Part shown: positions 1 through 8,486 of the stretch, in pieces
Position numbering within the stretch: the first letter of the stretch is position 1
How the letters are laid out: the number at the start of each line of letters is the position of its first letter
Assembly: GCA_046760105.1 (NCBI GenBank)
Contig: JBHIDJ010000005.1
Coordinates: 17,087 to 81,086, forward strand
From: JBHIDJ01 sp046760105
GTDB taxonomy: Bacteria; Pseudomonadota; Gammaproteobacteria; Acidiferrobacterales; SPGG2
Reading direction: 5' to 3'
DNA: 64,000 nucleotides
Notes under the pieces: generated by a model
The model's database searches: none
What the model was told of the DNA's origin: nothing
Seen by the model: only the letters and a program-made list of their open reading frames with translations
Made by a program: the position numbers and the translations under genes

Positions 1-1
1 G

Positions 2-1315
2 AGTGGTTACCGCGACGCGCTAGACGAGGGGCAGGTCGTCGCGCGTCAGATCTTGACGGGTATTCATAATAAGTATCACGTCGACTGGACGCCTTACAAA
101 GACGTGCCTTGGACCCACCCTGTCGATACCGCCGTGCCAATCGACGGGCTGCGCGAGATTGCCGAGCAATTGAATCGGGTGTCCGAGGGTTTCGAATTGC
201 ACCCGCGCGTCGCCAGGATCTTGCACGATCGTCGTAAGATGGCTGCCGGTGGGCATCCTATCGACTGGGGTTTCGCCGAGACTCTGGCGTACGGCACCTT
301 GATACGCGACGGCTATTCGGTCCGGCTATGCGGCCAGGACTCAGGGCGCGGTACCTTCTTTCATCGCCACTCCGTACTCCACAACCAGAAAGATGGAGAC
401 ACCGACACTCCATTGCGTCGCCTGGGAAATGGTAAAGCCAACTTTGTGGTGATCGACTCACTACTGTCCGAGGAGGCGGTCCTCGGTTTTGAATACGGCT
501 ACGCCACCGCGGAACCCAGCACGCTGGTGATCTGGGAAGCCCAATTTGGCGATTTCGTCAACGGCGCCCAGGTCGTTATCGATCAGTTCATCAGCAGCGG
601 CGACGCCAAATGGGGACGCTGCTGCGGGTTGACTCTATTTCTACCCCATGGCTACGAGGGTCAGGGACCTGAACACTCATCGGCCAGGCTCGAGCGCTTT
701 ATGCAATTGTGCGCCGAACACAATATTCAGGTATGCATGCCGACAACACCGGCGCAGATGTTTCACATGCTGCGACGGCAGATGCTGCGCCCTTTCCGCC
801 GACCGCTGATCGTAATGACCCCGAAGAGCCTGCTGCGCCACAAACTGTCAACATCCACGTTGGAGGATCTATCAGGCGGCGAGTTTCAGACCGTGATCGG
901 CGAAATCGATCCGTCGACAGCGAAAGCGGTGCAACGCGTTATCCTCTGTGGTGGCAAGGTGTACTACGATCTCGTGGAAGAGCGGCGGTCGCGTGAGCTC
1001 GAGAAAGTTGCGATCATTCGCATTGAGCAGCTGCATCCGTTTCCACGCGAACAGCTGTCCGCCGAGCTCAAGCGCTACCGACAGGCCAAGGAGATCGTCT
1101 GGTGCCAGGAGGAATCACAGAATCAAGGAGCCTGGTATCAGATTCAGCACCACGTGCGTGCCTGCATGCTCTCTGGACAAAACCTACACTATGCAGGTCG
1201 GGCCGCTTCGGCCTCCCCGGCCGTGGGTCACTTCCCGTTGCACGTCGAGCAGCAGACGGCGCTCGTCAATGACGCGCTGACGATCACTGCAGTTAAACTC
1301 AAGCGACAAGCATAA
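2..1315 (+). CDS. sucA: 2-oxoglutarate dehydrogenase E1 component, C-terminal part (partial at left edge)
   Basis: Thiamine-diphosphate dependent E1 subunit of the 2-oxoglutarate dehydrogenase complex, which decarboxylates 2-oxoglutarate and passes the succinyl group to the E2 lipoyl arm. The frame is open from base 2, so the gene starts outside the window; about 437 of the usual 930 or so residues are present. Visible are the transketolase-like pyrimidine-binding region (DWGFAETLAYGTL, GQDSGRGTFFHRHSVLH, FEYGYA), the conserved EAQFGDF and QFISSGDAKWGR stretches, and the C-terminal domain with GGKVYYDL, RIEQLHPFP and WCQEESQNQGAW. It is followed 54 bases later by the E2 gene, the normal sucAB order. 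A TTG at 53 is not a real start because the family sequence continues upstream of it. Confidence 0.97.
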   Translation, partial: SGYRDALDEGQVVARQILTGIHNKYHVDWTPYKDVPWTHPVDTAVPIDGLREIAEQLNRVSEGFELHPRVARILHDRRKMAAGGHPIDWGFAETLAYGTLIRDGYSVRLCGQDSGRGTFFHRHSVLHNQKDGDTDTPLRRLGNGKANFVVIDSLLSEEAVLGFEYGYATAEPSTLVIWEAQFGDFVNGAQVVIDQFISSGDAKWGRCCGLTLFLPHGYEGQGPEHSSARLERFMQLCAEHNIQVCMPTTPAQMFHMLRRQMLRPFRRPLIVMTPKSLLRHKLSTSTLEDLSGGEFQTVIGEIDPSTAKAVQRVILCGGKVYYDLVEERRSRELEKVAIIRIEQLHPFPREQLSAELKRYRQAKEIVWCQEESQNQGAWYQIQHHVRACMLSGQNLHYAGRAASASPAVGHFPLHVEQQTALVNDALTITAVKLKRQA

Positions 1316-1369
1316 ACAAGCACAACAGACAAATATAATCAGCAAGCCGAAAGGAATAACAAAGGTTAG

Positions 1370-2653
1370 ATGCGTATTGAAGTAAAATCTCCCACTCTGC
1401 CGGAATCCATCGCCGAGGCCACGCTGCTCAGTTGGCATAAGAGCACCGGTGATAGCGTGACGCGCGATGAGAACCTCGTCGATATCGAGACCGAAAAGGT
1501 CGTGCTGGAGGTACCGGCACCGCAAGACGGTATTCTGCAAGAAGTCCTGAAGCGCGACGGCGACGTGGTGGGCAGCGATGAACCCATCGCGGTCATCGAG
1601 ACGGGCGCTGGTGCGGCCGCATCGACAGGCGAGCAACGCGAAGCCAAGCAGACAGCTCCCGAACCGGCAACGCAAACCGAAGACCAAGACAAACCGGTGA
1701 CCGAACCTGCAGCCGCAACAGCACAAGCTGCCTTGAGTCCGGCGGTGCGCCGCTTGCTGGCCGAGCATGATTTGGAACCCACCGAGGTCCCTGCCACGGG
1801 CAAGGGTGGCCGCCTCACCAAGGAAGATGTGCTCACCTACCTGAAGAGCGGCGAGATGCCGAGACCCGCCCCTGAGCCGGCGAAGCTGCAAGCACCGGCC
1901 ACAGAACCCGCGGCGGCACCCGAGTCGGCTGTCGCACGTCGGGACACCGATGAACGGTGCGAACGGCGAGTGCCGATGACGCGGCTACGGGCCACCATCG
2001 CCGAACGGCTGCTGCACGCGCAACAGACGGCTGCGCTGCTGACCACCTTCAACGAGGTCAATATGCAGGCGGTGATGGCGCTACGCCAAAAGTATCGTGA
2101 GCGCTTCGAGAAAGAGCACCGAGTCAGACTCGGCTTCATGTCGTTCTTCGTGAAGGCCTGCGTGCAGTCGCTCAAACAGTTTCCCGTAATTAACGCTTCG
2201 GTCGACGGCAAGGACATCATTTATCACGACTATTACGATATCGGTATCGCCGTCGCTGGATCGCGTGGATTGGTAGTGCCAGTCTTGCGCGATACCGATC
2301 GTATAAGTTTTGCCGATATCGAAACGCGTATTACCGAGTTCGGCAAAAAGGCAGCCGACGGCAACCTGGCGATGGAAGACCTCACGGGTGGCACGTTTAC
2401 GATTACCAATGGCGGCGTGTTCGGTTCGCTGGTCTCGACACCGCTCGTTAATCCTCCGCAGAGCGCCATTCTCGGGATGCACAAAATACAGCAGCGGCCG
2501 ATCGCCGAGGATAACGAGGTCCGTATCCAACCTATGATGTACCTCGCACTCACCTACGACCACCGCATTATTGACGGACGCGAAGCGGTGCAGTTCCTCG
2601 TCAGCATTAAGGACGCGTTGGAGGACCCCGCGCGTTTGTTACTCCAAATATAA
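1370..2653 (+). CDS. sucB: Dihydrolipoyllysine-residue succinyltransferase (E2 of 2-oxoglutarate dehydrogenase)
   Basis: E2 core of the 2-oxoglutarate dehydrogenase complex; it moves the succinyl group from E1 to CoA. The 427 residues show the three expected parts: an N-terminal lipoyl domain with the lipoylated lysine K43 in ETEKVVLE, an Ala/Pro/Glu linker, a peripheral subunit-binding domain at about 120-155 (SPAVRRLLAEH, GKGGRLTKEDV), a second linker, and the catalytic domain ending in the YDHRIIDGREAV active-site motif. The ATG is preceded by AAAGG. It lies directly downstream of sucA; lpdA (E3) follows after a 225-base gap holding an inverted repeat. The catalytic motif and the single lipoyl domain fit SucB rather than the pyruvate E2. 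Confidence 0.97.
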   Translation: MRIEVKSPTLPESIAEATLLSWHKSTGDSVTRDENLVDIETEKVVLEVPAPQDGILQEVLKRDGDVVGSDEPIAVIETGAGAAASTGEQREAKQTAPEPATQTEDQDKPVTEPAAATAQAALSPAVRRLLAEHDLEPTEVPATGKGGRLTKEDVLTYLKSGEMPRPAPEPAKLQAPATEPAAAPESAVARRDTDERCERRVPMTRLRATIAERLLHAQQTAALLTTFNEVNMQAVMALRQKYRERFEKEHRVRLGFMSFFVKACVQSLKQFPVINASVDGKDIIYHDYYDIGIAVAGSRGLVVPVLRDTDRISFADIETRITEFGKKAADGNLAMEDLTGGTFTITNGGVFGSLVSTPLVNPPQSAILGMHKIQQRPIAEDNEVRIQPMMYLALTYDHRIIDGREAVQFLVSIKDALEDPARLLLQI

Positions 2654-2681
2654 CCAGGTTCCACGATTAAGCCCGTCTTTC

Positions 2682-2773
2682 AACGCAAAGGACGCAGAGA
2701 TCGCGGAGCGTGTTTCTTAAGATCGCAGGGGATACACTCTTTGCGTACTCCGCGTCTCCGCGTTCTCTGCGTT
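2682..2773. repeat. Imperfect inverted repeat between sucB and lpdA
   Basis: The left arm (2682-2708, AACGCAAAGGACGCAGAG and on) and the reverse complement of the right arm (2748-2773, ending TCTCTGCGTT) agree at about 23 of 26 positions, separated by about 40 bases. The sequence resembles the CGCAGAGAACGCGGAG type of dispersed intergenic repeat that I know from many bacterial genomes. It sits in the only sizeable gap of the E1-E2-E3 cluster, so it could end or attenuate transcription before lpdA, or be a mobile miniature repeat. No T-run follows either arm. Confidence 0.7.
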
Positions 2774-2878
2774 TGACTTCGAGTTTCCAAACGAGTATTG
2801 GCTCAGAGCAGCAACGTAATAAGTCAATAAATAAGAGTCACTAAGAACCGCTGTCAAGCTCCACTAACAGGGGGGACT

Positions 2879-4309
2879 ATGGCCAAAAGCTACGATGTCG
2901 TGGTAATCGGTGCTGGACCTGCCGGGTACGTGGCGGCCATCCGTTGTGCGCAGCTTGGGCTTCGTACGGCATGCGTCGACGAATGGATCAATAAGAAGGG
3001 TAAACCCGCACTCGGCGGTACTTGCCTGAATGTGGGATGCATTCCCTCTAAAGATCTCCTGCAGGCATCGGAAAACTACCACCGTCTACAACACCAGTTC
3101 CAGGCCTACGGGATCCGCGTGCAAAAAGCCAGCATTGACGTGCCCACCATGATTGCGCATAAAGACGGCATCGTCCAAGGCCTTACCGATGGTGTAGCCA
3201 CGTTGTTTCGGGCAAATAAGATTGCACATGTGCACGGCCATGGACGCCTGTTGAACGGCACGCGTGTAGAAATTACCGACCCTAAATCAGACAAACGCAA
3301 GGGAATCGTTGAGACGTCACATGTGATCCTCGCGAGTGGCTCCGAACCCCTCACGATCGGCGAGGCACCGATGGATGGGAAGCGCATTGTGGATTCCGCA
3401 GGAGCACTAGAGTTCTTAGAGGTGCCCAAGCGGCTCGGCATCATCGGTGCAGGTGTAATCGGGCTTGAGGTCGGCAGTGTGTGGCGTCGTCTCGGGGCGG
3501 AGGTGGTGCTACTCGAGGCGCTCGATACCTTCTTGCCCGCAGTCGACCAACAGCTGGCTAAAGAAGCACTGAGACAATTCACCCGCCAGGGCCTCGACAT
3601 TCGCCTTGGTGCACGTGTCGTCTCCAGCCGTGCCATCCAAAAGCAGGTTACGGTGCACTACCAAAACCGAGAGGGGGAACATGATCTACGGGTAGATCGG
3701 CTGGTCGTGGCAGTCGGCCGCCGCCCGAAAACCGAAGACCTGTTCAGCCCCGAATCTGGTCTGGCGTTGGATGAGAGAGGATTCATCGACATCAACGAAC
3801 AATGCCGCACGAACTTGCCCAATGTGTATGCCATCGGTGACGTGGTGCGTGGCCCCATGCTTGCGCACAAGGGCTCAGAAGAAGGTATCGCAGTGGCGGA
3901 GATGATCGCAGGCGGCAACACGCATGTGAACTATGACACGATTCCTTGGGTGATTTACACCTCGCCGGAGATCGCGTGGGTGGGACAGACCGAACAGACG
4001 CTAAAAGAAGCCGGCGAGCCCTACAGAGCGGGCGTGTTCCCGTTCGCTGCCAATGGGCGTGCGCGGGCACTGGAGGAACCCGTCGGTATGGTCAAGCTTA
4101 TCGCCCATGAACAGACCGACCGCATATTGGGGGTACACGTCATCGGTCCGTTGGCGTCGGAGCTGATTGCGGAAGCGGTTCTGGCCATGGAATATTCCGC
4201 CAGCGCGGAGGACCTTGCGCGCACCGTACATGCCCATCCAACGTTGTCGGAGGCAGTACACGAAGCGGCCCTGGCAGTTGACAAAAGGGCGCTGCACAGG
4301 GCGCACTAA
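2879..4309 (+). CDS. lpdA: Dihydrolipoamide dehydrogenase (E3)
   Basis: FAD-containing E3 subunit that reoxidises the lipoyl groups of E2 using NAD. The 476 residues carry the N-terminal FAD-binding GAGPAGYVAA, the redox disulfide C49/C54 in GGTCLNVGCIPSK, the NAD-binding GAGVIGLEVGSVWRRLGAEV, the second FAD site YAIGDVVRGPMLAHK and the C-terminal catalytic HAHPTLSEAVHEA. The start is the ATG after AGGGGGGACT. Its place downstream of sucA-sucB shows it serves the 2-oxoglutarate complex; it may also serve other 2-oxoacid complexes, as single E3 genes often do. Confidence 0.97.
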   Translation: MAKSYDVVVIGAGPAGYVAAIRCAQLGLRTACVDEWINKKGKPALGGTCLNVGCIPSKDLLQASENYHRLQHQFQAYGIRVQKASIDVPTMIAHKDGIVQGLTDGVATLFRANKIAHVHGHGRLLNGTRVEITDPKSDKRKGIVETSHVILASGSEPLTIGEAPMDGKRIVDSAGALEFLEVPKRLGIIGAGVIGLEVGSVWRRLGAEVVLLEALDTFLPAVDQQLAKEALRQFTRQGLDIRLGARVVSSRAIQKQVTVHYQNREGEHDLRVDRLVVAVGRRPKTEDLFSPESGLALDERGFIDINEQCRTNLPNVYAIGDVVRGPMLAHKGSEEGIAVAEMIAGGNTHVNYDTIPWVIYTSPEIAWVGQTEQTLKEAGEPYRAGVFPFAANGRARALEEPVGMVKLIAHEQTDRILGVHVIGPLASELIAEAVLAMEYSASAEDLARTVHAHPTLSEAVHEAALAVDKRALHRAH

Positions 4310-4620
4310 TTAAGGCTCAGCGCCATCCCCGACAACCTTGTCTATACTCCTTTAATGTGCCCCCCGCCCCGCGTCTGGCGGGGTGCGCGCGCTTAGCGCC
4401 CGTGAGGCCACCGGTTCTTGACAATGAGCGTCTCGGCCCTGCCCTGGAACGGCGTAGGGGATCGTCAAAGCCCCTCATGTGCAGCCGAAAGCCGAGGCGA
4501 ATGAAGCTCGAGCGAACCCAGGCGCGGAGGCTGACTCATTGGCACAGTACTTGCTGGTTCAAGCAATATGCACGTCTACCAATAAGTAACTCGTCAAGAA
4601 GTCTCAAAGCGAGCAGTAAC
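4310..4620. other. Intergenic region before the first zinc-ribbon gene
   Basis: About 310 bases. The downstream reading frame stays open back to a GTG at 4357, but the translation of 4357-4620 is rich in Arg and Pro and has no counterpart in the two paralogues found elsewhere in the window, so I treat it as leader. A TATACT hexamer lies at 4343-4348 and a GC-rich short palindrome (CCCCGC..GCGGGG) at about 4366-4385. No gene is supported here. Confidence 0.5.
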
Positions 4621-6453
4621 TTGAGCATTTTTTCGAAAGACTGTCCCCAGTGTGGAGAAACCAACGCCGCGTACGCGGTGAGCTGTCGCTGCGGCTTCGC
4701 GTTCAACAGTGCCGACGAGGACAGTGAAGGCGAGGCCGATGCGAAACTCAGTCTGCAAGAAGAAAAGCTCTATCAGGAATATCTGGCCGCGCGCGCACAA
4801 CAGGCCGCGACAGCGGCCTACGACGCGGCCAGACTGGCCGCCGCCCAGCCGGGTAACAACCTAAAGGTCAAAGAGGCGGAACAGGCGAACGCGACGGCTG
4901 AAGGGGCAAAGGCGGAACTCGCGGCCCACCAGGCCAAGTTGGGCGTAATTGGTAGCGGCCTGGGGGCCCCCATGGCGGCACAGGCCAGCGAGGCCGCACA
5001 AGCGGGCGACGACAAGCAAACGCCAACTCAAACCACCAAGGTCGATCACGCGCCCGTCAACAGCAAGCACACCACGGTTCCTACACCTACCGCCCCCGCC
5101 ACGCCCACCCCACCAACGACGCGCACGGCCGCGGGGCGCGAAAGCGCCACAGCGCAGTCCGACAAACTCGCTGCCGCTTTGTCGTCCACGCCAATACAAA
5201 ACAATGGCCCGTCCATAAAGCCCACAACGCCGGCGGCGAGCGTGCAACGCGCTGCGAAACCCGTTGGCGCGGCCCTAGCGTCCATAGCAAAGGCGGCTGA
5301 TCCCGATAAGCCGAAGCCTGCGACTGCGTCGGCGCGCGCGCAAGCAACCGACAGTAGCGCAACCCCCACTGCCCCAAAGTTGAGCGCGCCGCCCTCTAAA
5401 GTCGAGGCCGGTGGGTCGCCAACGTCAGGAGCTCAAGCCGCCGATAACGACGCGAGTTCGGAACCCACGGATACTGCCGACAGGTCGCTTGGCAGCCAAG
5501 AACTGGGCGCGGACGTGAAGGCGGCTGCTGCCCGCGCCAAAAAGCTTGAAGAAATGTTAAGGGCGGCGCAGGCCAAGCGAACGGCCAAATCACGGGCGGC
5601 CGCCGCTAAGGGTGCTGAGCAGCAGGCCGCGGCGACGCAGGTGACAGCGACCGCGCGAACCGCGACCGCTGCCGAGAGAACAACAAACCCAGTCGCTACG
5701 GCAACCAATTCCACATCACCGACACTCCCGGCGATACCGAAGGAACCTCGGCCTGAACAAGCGATTGCCGAGAATCCCAAGCAAGCGGTAAAAGACGTGG
5801 ACGCCAACCAAGGCGGGCCCGCAACGGAACTGATGGACTTCTTCCCACCGCCGGAACCCGTAGACACCATAGAGGCCACCGCTGAGGCTGAGTCTACCAA
5901 CGATGACACGGCGCTGCCGCCGGACACCGCGTCCCCGTCGGTCGATGAGGCGATGCCAGTCGAACGCGCCGACCACTCAGTGACCGCCGACGACGCCACT
6001 AACGCGTCCGCGGCGGCGGCATCGACATCACCGGCCGCTAGCACAACAACCGATACGCACGAGGAGCTTATGGCGGCATTGCGAGCGCTCGAGTCGTGTG
6101 GGCCGGGAGCCTCGATAAACGAGGCCGCGGAGGCGGACGCGAGCACCGATGCGCCTAAAGGCGCTAATGAGACGCGGCAGGAATCGACGGCCGCGCTCGA
6201 CACACTGGCCGCAGCCTTGGATCAAGAAAAACCAGCGACCTCTCCGGCGGCGACATCGGATACATCGGACAAGCAGAATATGAAGGATTGTCCAAACTGT
6301 ACCGCATGGATACCGCGGGATGCACAGCAATGCGGCTGCGGATTTGCCTTCCCGGCGGCCGAAGAGAAAATGCCCTCGCTATCTTTGAGCGATTCAGACG
6401 TTGCCGCCCTTGGCAACAGTACCCAATCGTCGGGTATTACCCGCCTAAACTAA
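4621..6453 (+). CDS. Zinc-ribbon protein with long low-complexity linker (family member 1)
   Basis: No known function. With TTG at 4621 as start the protein has 610 residues. The N-terminus carries a four-cysteine ribbon C8-x2-C11-x10-C22-x-C24, followed by a helical EEKLYQEYLAARAQQ segment. About 450 residues rich in Ala, Thr, Pro and Ser follow, with a helical stretch LEEMLRAAQAKRTAKS in the middle. A second ribbon, CPNCTAWIPRDAQQCGCGF, sits near the C-terminus. The start is chosen because two other proteins in this window (encoded at about 40.0-40.7 kb and 42.4-43.05 kb) begin with the same (M/L)S-x-F-x-K-x-CP pattern and the same cysteine spacing. There is no signal peptide or membrane segment, so it is probably cytoplasmic. 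A GTG start at 4357 is possible but less likely. Confidence 0.8.
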   Translation: MSIFSKDCPQCGETNAAYAVSCRCGFAFNSADEDSEGEADAKLSLQEEKLYQEYLAARAQQAATAAYDAARLAAAQPGNNLKVKEAEQANATAEGAKAELAAHQAKLGVIGSGLGAPMAAQASEAAQAGDDKQTPTQTTKVDHAPVNSKHTTVPTPTAPATPTPPTTRTAAGRESATAQSDKLAAALSSTPIQNNGPSIKPTTPAASVQRAAKPVGAALASIAKAADPDKPKPATASARAQATDSSATPTAPKLSAPPSKVEAGGSPTSGAQAADNDASSEPTDTADRSLGSQELGADVKAAAARAKKLEEMLRAAQAKRTAKSRAAAAKGAEQQAAATQVTATARTATAAERTTNPVATATNSTSPTLPAIPKEPRPEQAIAENPKQAVKDVDANQGGPATELMDFFPPPEPVDTIEATAEAESTNDDTALPPDTASPSVDEAMPVERADHSVTADDATNASAAAASTSPAASTTTDTHEELMAALRALESCGPGASINEAAEADASTDAPKGANETRQESTAALDTLAAALDQEKPATSPAATSDTSDKQNMKDCPNCTAWIPRDAQQCGCGFAFPAAEEKMPSLSLSDSDVAALGNSTQSSGITRLN

Positions 6454-6492
6454 CGAATGCCGCCGTGCCCGCGGCGACGAGTCACCTTTCGT

Positions 6493-6501
6493 TGATATAA
6501 T
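6493..6501 (+). promoter_or_regulatory. Extended -10 promoter candidate
   Basis: TGATATAAT is a perfect extended -10 (TGn-TATAAT), about 140 bases before the start of the flavin oxidoreductase gene and just after the stop of the preceding gene. No convincing -35 hexamer lies at the usual distance, which extended -10 promoters do not need. Confidence 0.45.
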
Positions 6502-6640
6502 TGTAGCTACTCCGTAACGGTGCCACCGCACCGCTGGTGCGGGTCATCACCGCGGTAGTCGCAACCTGCTGCGATCCAAGCTTTACAACGGCCCTGCTCT
6601 CCGGCACCTTACATTGTTCGTTTTCACGGAGGCCCCACAG

Positions 6641-7981
6641 ATGTCAATGAATAGTTATGAAGAAAAAAAACAACACCTTATCCAACAACTGCGTACCCAA
6701 GAGAGTGGACCGATCCGGCTCAATAAGGCCACATCCAATCTGTTTCGCGACCGCAAGACACCCGATCATCACAAACTCGACGTCAGCGACTTCAAACAGG
6801 TGCTTGCGGTAGACCCCGATGGTCTGTGGCTGGAGACCGAGGGTATGACCACGTATGAAGACCTCGTGAACGCCACGTTACCCCACGGCGTGTTACCGAC
6901 GGTCGTGCCGGAGCTGAAATCGATCACCATTGGTGGTGCCGTGACTGGCGTCGGTATAGAGTCATCGTCCTTCAAGTACGGGTTGGTGCATGAAACCATA
7001 ATGGAAATGGAGGTACTACTGGCTGATGGTACTGTCATCGCCTGTACTCCTGACAATGAACACAAAGAATTATTCTTCGCGTTCCCCAATTCCTACGGGA
7101 CGCTCGGTTACGCGCTGAAATTGAAAGTCAGGGTTGTCCCCGCAAAACGATATGTGCAGCTTAATCACATTCGTCATACAGACGCGCGCGCGTACTTCGA
7201 AGATTTGGAACGCACGTGCGACCAAGAGGTAGACTTTGTCGATGGTACTATCTTCAACCCTGATGAAATGTACATAACAACGGGCAAATTTGTCGAGCAG
7301 GTGCCCTATACCAGCGATTACACATATGAAAACATCTACTACCAATCCATTCGGCGACGTGAGGTCGACTACTTAACGACATTGGACTATGCCTGGCGTT
7401 GGGACACTGACTGGTTCTGGTGTTCAAAGCATTTCTACGCACAAAACCTGTTGGTACGCGCATTCGTGGGGAAGTCCTACCTAAATTCGGTGACCTATAC
7501 GAAGATTATGCGCTGGAACACCAAATGGCGGCTCACCCACCGGATGAACCGACTGGCCGGCATCCACCGCGAGTCAGTCATACAGGATGTGGATATCCCC
7601 ATCGACAAGGCACCGGCATTCTTGGATTTTTTCCGTACGGAGATAGCCATCGCACCGATTTGGATATGTCCCCTACGCGTCCACGACAAATCCGTCCGTT
7701 TCGACCTCTACCCCATGAATCCTGACACGACCTATGTCAACTTCGGCTTTTGGGACGCGAAACGCGTGCGCAGAAAGCTTCCCGCCGGTTACTACAACAG
7801 GCGCATCGAGGACAAAGTAGCGGAACTGGGTGGTATCAAGTCGTTATACTCGGATTCATACTTTTCCGCCGATGAATTCCGCGAACGATACAACGGACCC
7901 GCCTATGAACGGCTCAAGGCCAAGTACGACCCAAACGCGCGCCTAAAACATGTCTATGATAAATGTGTTCTTAAACAATAA
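6641..7981 (+). CDS. FAD-linked oxidoreductase, PCMH-type (DWARF1/DHCR24-like)
   Basis: Flavoprotein with an N-terminal FAD-binding PCMH domain. The start is the ATG at 6641, preceded by CGGAGG; length 446 residues. The FAD domain spans about residues 25-190 and includes GMTTYEDLVNATLPHGVLPTV, the GGAVTGVGIESSSFKYGL turn and the NSYGTLGYALKLKV end of the fold. The rest (FWDAKRV, YNRRIEDKVAELGG, YDPNARLKHVYDKCV) resembles the delta24-sterol reductase/DWARF1 group of bacterial FAD-binding proteins. The substrate cannot be told from sequence. The gene stands alone, with 505 bases of gene-free DNA after it. No signal peptide. Confidence 0.85.
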   Translation: MSMNSYEEKKQHLIQQLRTQESGPIRLNKATSNLFRDRKTPDHHKLDVSDFKQVLAVDPDGLWLETEGMTTYEDLVNATLPHGVLPTVVPELKSITIGGAVTGVGIESSSFKYGLVHETIMEMEVLLADGTVIACTPDNEHKELFFAFPNSYGTLGYALKLKVRVVPAKRYVQLNHIRHTDARAYFEDLERTCDQEVDFVDGTIFNPDEMYITTGKFVEQVPYTSDYTYENIYYQSIRRREVDYLTTLDYAWRWDTDWFWCSKHFYAQNLLVRAFVGKSYLNSVTYTKIMRWNTKWRLTHRMNRLAGIHRESVIQDVDIPIDKAPAFLDFFRTEIAIAPIWICPLRVHDKSVRFDLYPMNPDTTYVNFGFWDAKRVRRKLPAGYYNRRIEDKVAELGGIKSLYSDSYFSADEFRERYNGPAYERLKAKYDPNARLKHVYDKCVLKQ

Positions 7982-8486
7982 GTTATTGCTGGATTTGAAC
8001 ACGCATCTGCGTGTGATCGAGTTGCTTTCGCGCCTTGACACTCGGCGCCATAAACCTCTCCCCGACATCCTCGTCGGACGCCCCAGCGGCAGCTCCCGGT
8101 TGCCCTAGTGCCGTCCCTGGCGCCAGCGCGCGCCCGCATGGGTGGCAACCGTCAGCGTAGACACACGACGGGTTTGCGCTGGGGGTGGTCAGAATCAGGC
8201 AAAAACAGCGGTTTTTTTGGCGAAATGGCCAAGATAAGGCCAACCGGCTAACGTACACGGGCGACAAACGGTGCTTGGCACGGCTTTTGTATCTGATTAC
8301 AGGTGTATGAAGGGCGCTTGATGGCACAGTTCGACGAATGGGCGGCAGTCAAGCGGTGAATTCGGTTCCGCGATCCAAAGCCGCGCCCACATCAAGTTTC
8401 CCCCGCTATCAGCAGATAACCACGGAAGCACTCGCGCGCGTGCGGCCGAAAAAGCCGGCGACCGGGAGTGCCGGTGTACGGTACCA
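7982..8486. other. Gene-free region of about 505 bases
   Basis: Just after the flavin oxidoreductase stop a short perfect hairpin, ACACGC-ATCT-GCGTGT (7999-8014), could be a weak terminator, although no T-run follows. A short AAAAACAGCGGTTTTTTT palindrome lies at about 8200. Open frames on the minus strand here have no ribosome site and no recognisable motif. I see no supported gene. Confidence 0.5.

Noticed and set aside
1184..1891. 235-codon minus-strand frame over sucA/sucB.
   Set aside because: Antisense shadow of two confident genes.
5433..6203. A 256-codon minus-strand frame inside the zinc-ribbon protein gene 1.
   Set aside because: It is the antisense of an Ala/Thr-rich low-complexity stretch, which stays open on both strands; no ribosome site or domain.
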